Origin: Actinomycetes bacterium
Lineage (GTDB): Bacteria; Actinomycetota; Acidimicrobiia; Acidimicrobiales; Acidimicrobiaceae
Direction of reading: 5' to 3'
Assembly (NCBI GenBank): GCA_021805205.1
Contig: JAJZFV010000002.1
Location: forward strand, 248,001-312,000
DNA length: 64,000 bases
The notes under the pieces were generated by a model, which had not been told where the DNA came from, searched no databases, and saw only the letters and a program-made list of their open reading frames with translations. A program made the translations under genes and the position numbers. Below, one piece after another: positions 37,855 to 46,678 of this stretch. Numbering within the stretch: position 1 is the first letter of the stretch; each line of letters begins with the position of its first letter.

Positions 37855-40800
37855 CCGAGGCAAGGCGCTACGAGCCAATCGCGGTCAGTTCCGAGAGCAC
37901 TGTCGTTGCGGAGTTCATACCGATTTCAGCCGGAGAGAAGGCATATCAGTCGGAAGCCGAGTTAGAGCGCGAGTTCATCAAGCTACTGCAGAGCCAGGCG
38001 TACCACTATCTCGCGATCACCACAGAGACGCAGCTCATTGCTAACCTACGTGCTCAGCTCGAAGCCCTGAACCACATCACGTTTTCCGACTCCGAGTGGG
38101 ACCAGTTCTTCTCGGAGAAATTCGCCGGAGCCAATGACGGCATCGTGGAAAAGTCCATCCGCATCCAAGAGGACCACGTTCAGGTGCTCAAGCGTGACGA
38201 CGGTACGAGCAAGAACATCTCGCTGCTCGACAAGAAGAACATCCACAACAACCGCCTCCATGTCATTAACCAGTATGAGATCGGTGCTGAGACAGGAGGT
38301 GCTCGGCACTCAAACCGGTACGACGTCACAGTGCTGGTCAACGGTCTGCCGCTCGTGCATATCGAGCTCAAGCGCCGTGGGGTGGACATCCGCGAAGCCT
38401 TTAACCAGATCGACCGTTACCAGCGGGACAGCTTCTGGGCCGGATCTGGGCTGTTTGAATACGTGCAGATCTTCGTAATCTCCAATGGCACGCTCACGAA
38501 GTACTACTCCAACACCACCCGCCGCCAGCACCTAAGCGAAAAAGCTACCTCAAAGAGGACCAAGAAGACCTCCAACTCTTTTGAGTTCACCTCCTGGTGG
38601 GCAGATGCACAGAACAAGCCAATCCAAGACCTCACCAGCTTTACCAAGACCTTTTTCGCTAAGCACTCCTTGCTTAACGTGCTAACCCGCTATTGCGTAC
38701 TGACAGCCGATCGACTCCTGCTAGTTATGCGCCCATATCAGATCGTCGCCACTGAACGCGTAATTCAAAAGATCGAAATCGCCACCAACTACCGACAGCT
38801 TGGGACTCTCGCGGCAGGCGGATACGTTTGGCACACGACGGGGTTTGGCAAGACATTGACCTCGTTCAAGACGGCACAGCTGGCTTCACGCTTACCGAGC
38901 GTGGACAAGGTGCTGTTCGTTGTAGATCGCAAAGACCTCGACTATCAGACCATGCGCGAGTACGACCGCTTTGAGAAGGGTGCTGCAAACTCTAACACCT
39001 CGACGGCCGTGCTGAAGAAGCAGCTCGAAGATCCTGGCGCGAAGATCATCATCACTACGATCCAGAAGCTCTCGACGTTCATCGGCGCCAACAAGGGTCA
39101 TGCGATTTACAGCGGCCACGTCGTCCTGATCTTCGACGAGTGCCACCGCTCCCAGTTCGGTGACATGCATACTGCAATCACCAAGTCGTTCAAGCGGTAC
39201 AACATCTTCGGTTTTACCGGGACCCCGATCTTCGCAGTCAATTCCGGCAGCGGTGGCAACCCGAACCTCCGCACAACGCCTCAAGCGTTCGGCTGCTATC
39301 TGCACGGTGACCCGGTGAACTGCCCAGCAGTAGACCACCAGATGTCAATCCACACTTATTCGATCGTGGACGCGATCAGCGACAAGAACGTTCTGCCGTT
39401 CCGCATCGACTACGTCAACACAATCAAGCTCCCCCAAGGGGTGCACGACAAGCAAGTGAGTGCTATTGATACCGAGCGCGCTCTACTCGCCCCTGAACGG
39501 TTGAATCAGGTCGTCGGCTACACGCTGGAACACTTCGACCAGAAAACCAAGCGCACGCAAGGCTACGACCATTCAGTCGTGGCCAATGTTGCCGACGTGG
39601 TGGGCGGTCGCAACAAGGTCATTGAACTCAAGCATGCCAGTCGAGTCAAAGGCTTCAACGCCATCTTCGCCACCGCCTCCATCGAAGCCGCCAAGCGGTA
39701 CTACCTGGAGTTCAAGAAGCAGCAATCTGATCTCGCACCCGACCGTCGGCTCACAGTCGCCACGATCTTCTCATACGCCGCCAACGAAGACGTCGGCGAT
39801 GACTACCTCGACGAGGAGGGGTTCGAAACTAGCTCGCTCGACCAGTCGTCGCGCGACTTTCTCGATGAGGCCATCGAGGACTACAACGCCCTTTTCGGAA
39901 CCAGCTACGACACCAGCGCCGACAAGTTCCAGAACTACTACAAGGACCTGAGTCTGCGCCTCAAGAACCGTGAGCTCGATCTAGTCATCGTTGTGAACAT
40001 GTTTTTGACTGGTTTCGACGCCACCACGCTCAATACGCTGTTCGTGGACAAGCGGCTTGTCAATCACGGCCTGATTCAGGCGTACTCGCGCACCAACCGA
40101 ATCTTGAACTCGGTCAAGACCTACGGCAACATCGTATCCTTCCGCAATCTGGAAGAGGAGACAAACGATGCCATCGCGCTGTTCGGCAACAAGGATGCCC
40201 GGGGTATCGTACTCCTCAAGCCTTACGCCGAGTACTACGCCGAGTACGCCGAGAAAGCGAAGGAGCTACTTGACAACTTCCCCCTCGGCCAGCCGATTGT
40301 CGGGGAGAATGCGCAGAAAGAATACATCGCTCTATTAGGAGCGATCCTGCGGTTGCAGAACATCCTGACCGCCTTCGACGACTTCGCCGGCAATGAGATC
40401 GTCACCGAGCGCCAGATGCAGGACTATCGCAGCATCTACCTCAATCTTTATGCTGAGTTTCGCAAGGAGGGTCAGGGAGAGAAGGAGTCCATCAACGACG
40501 ACGTCGTCTTCGAGATCGAGCTGATCAAGCAGGTTGAGATCAACGTGGACTACATCCTCATGCTCGTTGCCAAGTGGCGCGAGGTACGCGGTAACGGTGC
40601 TGACAAGGAGACGTCCGCACTCATGGACATCAATCGCTCCGTCGACTCCAGTCCGACGCTACGCAACAAGAAAGACCTCATCTTGGACTTCGTCGACCGC
40701 GTGTCTGCGTCAGGCGAGATCGACGCAGAATGGCGCGCCTACGTCGACGCCCAAAGATCCGCTGAGCTGGATGCGATCATCACGGAAGAGAACCTCAAAG

Positions 40801-41000
40801 CGGAGGAGACCAGAGCATTCATCGATCACGCGTTCCGCGACGGCTCCATCCCCTCCACCGGTACCGCGATTACCAAGATTCTCCCGCCCGCCTCACGCTT
40901 CTCTGCTGGTGGCGGTCACGGCGAGAAGAAGCAGCGCGTGCTCGTTCGCCTCGGGGAGTTCTTTGAGCGGTTCTTCGGCTTGAGTTCTGGGAGAGAGTAA
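37851..41000 (+). CDS. hsdR: Type I restriction endonuclease subunit HsdR
   Basis: 1049 residues, full length. The N-terminal nuclease domain has the PD-(D/E)XK residues in GLPLVHIELKRRG (about 163-175). The SF2 translocase has Walker A-like TTGFGKT (about 331), DECHRSQFGD (about 430) and FTGTPIF, then motif VI-like HGLIQAYSRTNRIL. It translocates and cuts DNA lacking methylation when assembled with HsdM and HsdS. No frameshift is seen. The start overlaps the PD-(D/E)XK copy 2 stop (ATGA) and the stop shares one base with the next ATG (TAATG). Confidence 0.95.
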   Translation: MTEARRYEPIAVSSESTVVAEFIPISAGEKAYQSEAELEREFIKLLQSQAYHYLAITTETQLIANLRAQLEALNHITFSDSEWDQFFSEKFAGANDGIVEKSIRIQEDHVQVLKRDDGTSKNISLLDKKNIHNNRLHVINQYEIGAETGGARHSNRYDVTVLVNGLPLVHIELKRRGVDIREAFNQIDRYQRDSFWAGSGLFEYVQIFVISNGTLTKYYSNTTRRQHLSEKATSKRTKKTSNSFEFTSWWADAQNKPIQDLTSFTKTFFAKHSLLNVLTRYCVLTADRLLLVMRPYQIVATERVIQKIEIATNYRQLGTLAAGGYVWHTTGFGKTLTSFKTAQLASRLPSVDKVLFVVDRKDLDYQTMREYDRFEKGAANSNTSTAVLKKQLEDPGAKIIITTIQKLSTFIGANKGHAIYSGHVVLIFDECHRSQFGDMHTAITKSFKRYNIFGFTGTPIFAVNSGSGGNPNLRTTPQAFGCYLHGDPVNCPAVDHQMSIHTYSIVDAISDKNVLPFRIDYVNTIKLPQGVHDKQVSAIDTERALLAPERLNQVVGYTLEHFDQKTKRTQGYDHSVVANVADVVGGRNKVIELKHASRVKGFNAIFATASIEAAKRYYLEFKKQQSDLAPDRRLTVATIFSYAANEDVGDDYLDEEGFETSSLDQSSRDFLDEAIEDYNALFGTSYDTSADKFQNYYKDLSLRLKNRELDLVIVVNMFLTGFDATTLNTLFVDKRLVNHGLIQAYSRTNRILNSVKTYGNIVSFRNLEEETNDAIALFGNKDARGIVLLKPYAEYYAEYAEKAKELLDNFPLGQPIVGENAQKEYIALLGAILRLQNILTAFDDFAGNEIVTERQMQDYRSIYLNLYAEFRKEGQGEKESINDDVVFEIELIKQVEINVDYILMLVAKWREVRGNGADKETSALMDINRSVDSSPTLRNKKDLILDFVDRVSASGEIDAEWRAYVDAQRSAELDAIITEENLKAEETRAFIDHAFRDGSIPSTGTAITKILPPASRFSAGGGHGEKKQRVLVRLGEFFERFFGLSSGRE

Positions 41001-43573
41001 TGACGCTGAACGAAGACCTGGCAAACTGGGTCGCCACCCGTCCCGACTGGCAAAAGGACGCTGTTGCGCGCTTCTGCCGCAACGATACCCTATCCGCCGA
41101 GGACTTTGCCGCGATCGCGGATCAGCTGGTAGCTGGGATTTATCCTACCGGCGCCGACATCAGCGTGGCGGATATCCCTGGCTCAACGGCAGCAAGCGAG
41201 CCCGTAAACCTCGTACAGTTAGCCGACGTAGAGGGGGTCAACGCACTCATCGGCGGCCAAACGCTATCGTTTGGCGCAGCTGGGATCACGATCATCTTCG
41301 GTAATAACGCCAGCGGCAAGTCTGTCTACGCACGACTCATCCGCGAGGCCGTCACGGCCCGCGTGAAGGCAAAACACCTTCTCGGTGATGTGTTCGCAGA
41401 GAGCGAGGCCGCGCAGGCGGCGAAACTCATCTACTTCGTCGGGACCAACCCGGTTACTTGGAAGCTTGGCGAATCGCAAAGCCTCGATCTATCCAGGATC
41501 AGGTTCTACGACAAGGACTGCGGCGACGCTTATGTCACTGCTGCATCAGAAACCAGCTACCGCCCATCTGCGCTCACGATCCTTGACCAGTTGTCGGAGG
41601 CCTGTGAGGCTGTAGCCGCCGAGCTCAATAGGCGTCTTGAAGCAAATCAGGCAGAACGACCACAGCTACCCGTGCTTCATCCGGGGACTTCAGCCTCGGC
41701 ATTCCTGTCAGCCATTTCGGCGACAACCAGCAAGGAAGCGATCACGTCGGTTACCACGTTGCCTGAACATCATGATACGCTTCTTTCGAAGCAGCTAGGG
41801 GAGGAAGCGCGCCTCAAGGGCAGCGACCCAAATAAGGAGAAGGCGAGACTCTCCGCCCAAGCTCAAGACTGGTCAACCATTGAAGCACACGCGGAGGCAC
41901 TCGCGGCGAATCTCGGCTCTGATCCCCTACAGGTCCTAAAGGAGCGGAGACGGAAGGCTGCTGAGCTTCGTGATGCCGCCCGTATCGCCTCGGCTAGAAC
42001 TTTCGACTCTGAGCCACTCACCAGCGTTGGCTCTGAGACATGGCGTGCGCTGTGGGAAGCGGCTCGCAGGTTCTCGCTGGATGACGTATACCACGAACAC
42101 GAATACCCGTTCATTGGAGACGGTGCGGTCTGCGTACTGTGCCAACAGCCCTTGGGCGAGGAGGCGGCAAACCGCCTTTCTCGATTCGAAGCATTTGTGA
42201 TGGACACTACATCCCGTGATGCAGATGCCGCGGCTGCCGCTCTGGCCGAGAATCGGGATCGTCTTGTCCAACTGCTGACCATGCCGCTCGCGGTGTCTGC
42301 GGCGGTGAATCGACTCCAGGATGGCGGCGAGGAGGTCCAGGAGGCACTCCATTGGATGGAAATCGCGACTCAGGCTGCAGCAACGGTGGTCGCATGGCTC
42401 GACGGAACGGAGGGCACTGAGCCCCAGCCCCAGGCAGACAGCGTCAGCGGTCCGGCCGCAGCGCGGGCGCAGGTGCTTATGGCCCGAGCAGATGGTATCG
42501 ATGCGTCCACGTTTGCTCAGACCCTGGCCGCTACCAGCAGCCTGGTCCTTGAACTCAAAGACGCGAAGACGCTGAGCGAAGCACGCGCGTCCATCGAAAC
42601 CGAAGTCGCCCGGCTCGCTCGGCGTAAGAAGATTGAAGACGTCCGTCGGCTGACGGCCACCAACTCGGTAACCACGAAGCGTGGCGAGCTGACTGAGACG
42701 TACGTGACCCAAGAGGTTCGAGATCGATTCGCCAGAGAGACAGAGCGACTGGAACTGCGGCGTGTCACCCTCAACCGAACCGGCCGTGGACGCGACTCGG
42801 TGCTCGAACACCAGCCGAGCTTGCTCGGGTCCCGCCGCAATGCTGACATCGACGAGGTCCTCAGTGAGGGAGAGCAAACGGCGCTCGGGCTGGCCGGATT
42901 CCTTACCGAAGTTGAGCTCGATGCATCCCTCTCCAGCGTCGTCCTTGACGACCCGGTCTCCTCGTTGGATGCCGGACGGCGTTCGAAGGTAGCGCAGAGA
43001 CTCATTGAGCTGGCCAACCAACGACAGGTCATCGTGTTCACGCACGAGATAACGTTCGTGCATGCCTTAAACCAAGAGGCGACGAGGCAATCGATCGCAG
43101 TGGCGATTCGCTCCATTCAGCGCCTCGGCGAGACCCAACCAGGCCTAATTGCTGATCAACTTCCGTGGCAGGCGCGGGACATCCCGCAGCGGATCAATGG
43201 TCTTGAGTCTAACCTCGCTGCCCTCAAACGGGAGCGCAGCAGTCTGACCGAGGAGCAATACGCAGAGCGGATCAGCAGCATCGCGGGGCATCTTTCCGAG
43301 ACGCTCGAGCGCGTTGTCCACCTCCACATCGCGAACGAGCTCGTCGACCGTAGCACGAATCAAGTGCATCCAACCATGCTCAAGATCCTTCCGAAGTTCA
43401 CCCAGGCTGACCACGACGAATACCAGGCCGCATACGGGAAAACATCTAGTTGGGCAGCACGGCACGACAATGCGCCCGAAGAAAATTACGTGCCTCCAAC
43501 CGTCGAAGAAGTCGAGCAAGAAGTTTCGTGGCTCAGGGCTTGGCATGACCGCGTCAAGAGGTATCGAGACTGA
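41000..43573 (+). CDS. SMC-like zinc-hook ATPase, RloC/PrrC-type candidate
   Basis: 857 residues. Walker A FGNNASGKSVY (about 102-112), long coiled segments around CVLCQQPLG (CxxC zinc hook, about 377), ABC signature LSEGEQTALGLAGF (about 621), Walker B VVLDDPVSSLD and a switch His in VIFTHE. This is the layout of COG4694 ATPases such as RloC and PrrC, tRNA anticodon nucleases guarding type I restriction systems. The C-terminus contains DRSTNQVH, an Rx5H that could be a HEPN-type nuclease motif (weak inference). Coupling to hsdR (TAATG) supports a linked defence role. It could instead be a nuclease-free regulator. Confidence 0.75.
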   Translation: MTLNEDLANWVATRPDWQKDAVARFCRNDTLSAEDFAAIADQLVAGIYPTGADISVADIPGSTAASEPVNLVQLADVEGVNALIGGQTLSFGAAGITIIFGNNASGKSVYARLIREAVTARVKAKHLLGDVFAESEAAQAAKLIYFVGTNPVTWKLGESQSLDLSRIRFYDKDCGDAYVTAASETSYRPSALTILDQLSEACEAVAAELNRRLEANQAERPQLPVLHPGTSASAFLSAISATTSKEAITSVTTLPEHHDTLLSKQLGEEARLKGSDPNKEKARLSAQAQDWSTIEAHAEALAANLGSDPLQVLKERRRKAAELRDAARIASARTFDSEPLTSVGSETWRALWEAARRFSLDDVYHEHEYPFIGDGAVCVLCQQPLGEEAANRLSRFEAFVMDTTSRDADAAAAALAENRDRLVQLLTMPLAVSAAVNRLQDGGEEVQEALHWMEIATQAAATVVAWLDGTEGTEPQPQADSVSGPAAARAQVLMARADGIDASTFAQTLAATSSLVLELKDAKTLSEARASIETEVARLARRKKIEDVRRLTATNSVTTKRGELTETYVTQEVRDRFARETERLELRRVTLNRTGRGRDSVLEHQPSLLGSRRNADIDEVLSEGEQTALGLAGFLTEVELDASLSSVVLDDPVSSLDAGRRSKVAQRLIELANQRQVIVFTHEITFVHALNQEATRQSIAVAIRSIQRLGETQPGLIADQLPWQARDIPQRINGLESNLAALKRERSSLTEEQYAERISSIAGHLSETLERVVHLHIANELVDRSTNQVHPTMLKILPKFTQADHDEYQAAYGKTSSWAARHDNAPEENYVPPTVEEVEQEVSWLRAWHDRVKRYRD

Positions 43574-43619
43574 TACGGCCAGCTTGATGCAGTTATTTTT
43601 GGGTGACTCTCCTCTCCAG

Positions 43620-44060
43620 CTATCGGTGGCGCCTTTTCGCCGGACGCATCTCGACGCCGCGATCGCGAAGGTGATTGGCGACGGTGGCAGCGTTCACGCC
43701 GACTTTGTCTCCAACTCGGACGAGCGAGAGGCCAGACGTGTACAGCAGGACCATCTCGTCGATCATGGTTGCTTTGGGTGGCTGGTGCCGCATACTGACT
43801 CCTGCTGCCTTGAGCCGGATCGCTACGGTGCGGAGGTCGATACCGAACTCAGTAGCAAGTTCGTACACGGTGGCGCCGCCCTGGTAGCGCCGAGTGAGCC
43901 GCTCGACCTCCGTCACTGAGAGACTGCGGGCCCGCTTGCTTACCGTCCGACCTGCTCGTTGGCGCGTCTGACCGGTCAAAGGCAGCTTGCGGTAAGCGCG
44001 GATTGCCCGTACCATTGGGGGCGGGGTCGAGTTCGAGAAGAGTCGGGCCAGGACCACCAA
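43620..44060 (-). CDS. Helix-turn-helix protein, resolvase-C-terminal-like
   Basis: Up to 146 residues, basic. Two repeated HTH units: LTRRYQGGATVYELATEFGI and VLLYTSGLSLVRVGDKVGVN. These resemble the helix-turn-helix tails of serine recombinases. The catalytic recombinase domain is missing, so it may be a stand-alone regulator or a recombinase remnant. It is convergent with the ATPase gene, 46 bp apart. The start is uncertain; the frame opens at a TTG. Confidence 0.65.
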   Translation of the reverse strand: MVVLARLFSNSTPPPMVRAIRAYRKLPLTGQTRQRAGRTVSKRARSLSVTEVERLTRRYQGGATVYELATEFGIDLRTVAIRLKAAGVSMRHQPPKATMIDEMVLLYTSGLSLVRVGDKVGVNAATVANHLRDRGVEMRPAKRRHR

Positions 44061-44658
44061 AGTATCCGTTTGAGAACCCTGTACCCTTACGGTACCTTCG
44101 TTATCAACGCGAGAACTGCTCTCCTAAAATGCCGAAGGATAGTTCTATTTAACTCAATTTCGCTGTTCACATGGCGCAGATCTGGGTGCGAAAAGGTACC
44201 AATGTAGATCGTCTAAGCGTACAAATACACTGCACTAAAGGTTCGGTCGGCATCACAAATTTAGTTCTGTCGACAAACCTCCCGTTGCAAAATAAACTTC
44301 CGTGGTCAACTACCTCTAGCAATAGCTGTACCAAGCCCGGATTATTCCCGAGAGTTGCTCTCGCCAGTTCAAAGGCAAAATCAACGTCTTGGAACTACTC
44401 ATGTTTGAAGGAGCTAACAAACTAGCCTGCCTAGCTCCACTTTCAAAAGGCCCACCTGAACCGCATCCACACCGCGCTCATCGAAACCTCTCCAGCACGT
44501 AAAACCGCATTCAACGAACAAGAGTTCGGTACGCCCGCAACCTTTTTCCTATATTTCGTGAAGTATCCTTGATGCACTCAAGTGTAAAGTTTTTGCATTC
44601 TAACCCTTTTTTTTGCACAACACTCTCGCAAAGCTCTATCAAACTGCATGTACGAAGC
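44061..44658. other. Intergenic region between HTH gene and rloA
   Basis: About 600 bp, AT-richer than the hsd operon. Short frames are present (for example 44171-44425 plus) but lack start signals and family resemblance. It probably holds divergent promoters; a rloA -10 element lies at its right edge. Confidence 0.4.
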
Positions 44659-44664
44659 TATCAT
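44659..44664 (+). promoter_or_regulatory. Candidate -10 element, leaderless rloA
   Basis: TATCAT ends 7 nt before GTG 44672, which begins the conserved family N-terminus. No Shine-Dalgarno sequence. Confidence 0.4.
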
Positions 44665-44671
44665 TGGCATT

Positions 44672-45973
44672 GTGCTTCTACGCTTCGCTGTATCCAATTT
44701 TCGGTCGATCCACGATCCAGTAGAGTTCTCACTAATTGCTGTCGATGACGATCGACCGGCAGCCCGCACAGTATCATCCTTAAAGCACAAAGTTCTAACG
44801 ACGGCAGCGATCTACGGACCAAACGCTTCCGGCAAGTCGAATGTGATCGATGCTCTCTATTGGTTTTCAAATCAAGTGTTCTCATCGATGAGCTCAATCT
44901 CCCAACTTATACCTGTAAGCAAATTCAAATTTGCTGAAGGACCACAACGCAATAGCCATATCGAAGTAGAAATGATCTTGGATGGCGTACGCTATGACTA
45001 CTTCGTTGAATTCAACGAGAAAGAGATAGTCAACGAAAGTCTCCATAACTACCCCAAACTACGACGGCGTACGGTATTCGAACGAATTGGAAATTCAATT
45101 GAACCGTCCCGCAACCTTAGTCAGCGAAACGCACTTCAAGAATTAACAACGCCCACAACGTTCATCTTGTCAGCGGGTTTCAAACTACAAGTGCCTGAGA
45201 TATACTCCTTCGCTCGAGCGATCATGGATTTTCAATACATCGGCCGATTTGCGTCGAGCGGCATAGGAGCATACCTGGATCATCTCCGAGTGGACCAGAA
45301 TCCTACAGAGGCGATCTTTTATGAGCATTACGATCATGCCGGACCGAGTCTGTTTGAAGATCAAGATTTCAGCGGTTCGAGCATGCGCGAAAAAGCGATG
45401 GCACTTCTTCGTTTTGCTGACATGGGAATTCGAGACGTAAGAATTAACCAATTCCCAAAGACTTCAGAATCCGATAAATCATTGGTTAGGTTCAATATGC
45501 GTCGTCAACTGCAAATGCTCCACAGCAGCGGCAAAGAACAAGTACCTTTTGATATGGTCGAGGAGTCCCTGGGGACACAAAAATGGTTTGCTCTGATCGG
45601 CCCTCTTCTAAACGCACTCGAGCGGGGAGTGCCTTTAGTCGTCGACGAACTTGATACAAGCCTTCATCCAAACCTCTCCGAACGCATAATCAACCTCTTT
45701 CGGGACCCTGAGACCAATCCTCGAAACGCCCAGCTGATATTTACAACGCACGATGTTCAACTCTTCAATACTCTAAATCGCGATGAAATTTGGATCACTG
45801 AAAAGGACGACTCTGGAGCCACGAAATTGACTGGATTAGCGGAATACGGCGGTACCGTCGTTAGAAAAGATGCAAATCTCGAAAGAGCCTACCTGAAAGG
45901 TAAATACGGCGGGATACCGTTTTTAGATGAAGAATTTATATCAAATGTCGTCAATTCCGGTCCGAAGTCATAG
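44672..45973 (+). CDS. rloA: RloA-like AAA ATPase (AbiLi-type)
   Basis: About 433 residues. It starts LLRFAVSNFRSI, typical of RecF/OLD-like AAA15 ATPases, with Walker A YGPNASGKSNVIDAL and Walker B LVVDELDTSLHPN, then IFTTHDVQLFN with the switch His. It is paired with a RloB gene 3 bp downstream, as in R-linked rloA-rloB loci and the lactococcal AbiL phage-abortive pair. It probably senses phage and licenses the RloB effector. The frame extends to ATG 44648, but GTG 44672 with a -10-like element is preferred. Confidence 0.8.
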   Translation: MLLRFAVSNFRSIHDPVEFSLIAVDDDRPAARTVSSLKHKVLTTAAIYGPNASGKSNVIDALYWFSNQVFSSMSSISQLIPVSKFKFAEGPQRNSHIEVEMILDGVRYDYFVEFNEKEIVNESLHNYPKLRRRTVFERIGNSIEPSRNLSQRNALQELTTPTTFILSAGFKLQVPEIYSFARAIMDFQYIGRFASSGIGAYLDHLRVDQNPTEAIFYEHYDHAGPSLFEDQDFSGSSMREKAMALLRFADMGIRDVRINQFPKTSESDKSLVRFNMRRQLQMLHSSGKEQVPFDMVEESLGTQKWFALIGPLLNALERGVPLVVDELDTSLHPNLSERIINLFRDPETNPRNAQLIFTTHDVQLFNTLNRDEIWITEKDDSGATKLTGLAEYGGTVVRKDANLERAYLKGKYGGIPFLDEEFISNVVNSGPKS

Positions 45974-45976
45974 AAA

Positions 45977-46597
45977 ATGGCACAGCCAAATCCAAGATTA
46001 AAAAACGACCTCGACCGAAAAATCACTAATAAAAAACCTCGCAAGATCATCGAAGTGCACTGCGAAGGTAGGGTCACCGAACCAAAATACTTGAATGCCC
46101 TAAAGAACATGCTACGCGGTCGAAAAGACGTCGTCCTAAATATTGCAAAGGGCGTCGGCGAAGATCCTCTAAATATCGCAACCGATGCTATCCATTCAAA
46201 GAGGATGGGCGGAAGCGACGAATTTTGGTGCGCTTTTGACGTGGACGAACACAAGAAGATCGATCTTGCCATCAGCTCGGCACGCAAAGAAGGTATCAAT
46301 CTTGCGATTTCAAATCCGTGCTTTGAAGTCTGGTTGATCTTGCACTTTCATGAATTAACCGCTCCTATCGAAACCGCCGAAGCAGTGAAATTACGCGCCC
46401 GACTTGATGGTTCAAACAATAAGAATTTGAATACATCCAAATACATGAAGTACATCGAGATTGCTCAAAATCGTGCTCAACTCCTCGACGTGTATCATCA
46501 TGGAATTGGTAACAAGTTTCCAAAGAACAACCCATCCACCGGTATGCACATGCTGATAAAAAGTCTCGGACTTGAAGCTTCCGATGGCACTCAGTGA
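45977..46597 (+). CDS. rloB: RloB-like TOPRIM-type nuclease (AbiLii-type)
   Basis: 206 residues. HCEGRVTEPKYLNAL gives the first TOPRIM-like Glu, FDVDEH the acidic DxD, and SNPCFEVWLILHFHE the conserved RloB block. It is expected to be a metal-dependent nuclease controlled by the ATPase partner. Its ATG is 3 bp after the rloA stop, so expression is coupled. It ends 82 bp from the convergent hisS and marks the right edge of the defence island. Confidence 0.85.
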   Translation: MAQPNPRLKNDLDRKITNKKPRKIIEVHCEGRVTEPKYLNALKNMLRGRKDVVLNIAKGVGEDPLNIATDAIHSKRMGGSDEFWCAFDVDEHKKIDLAISSARKEGINLAISNPCFEVWLILHFHELTAPIETAEAVKLRARLDGSNNKNLNTSKYMKYIEIAQNRAQLLDVYHHGIGNKFPKNNPSTGMHMLIKSLGLEASDGTQ

Positions 46598-46678
46598 CAC
46601 ATCTCTAGAAAAATTAGACTTGAGGCATCTGCGCTTGCTAATTCCTCCAAAAATATTGAAGCTACACGAACATTATCT

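Noticed and set aside
41000-43573. Calling the zinc-hook ATPase RloC outright
   Set aside because: The catalytic anticodon-nuclease residues could not be identified with confidence; only architecture and context support it.
32270-46678. Direct repeat of the tRNA-Ser 3' end as attR of an integrated element
   Set aside because: No copy of the T-arm/acceptor sequence was found near hisS or inside the island by eye, and no integrase gene is present.
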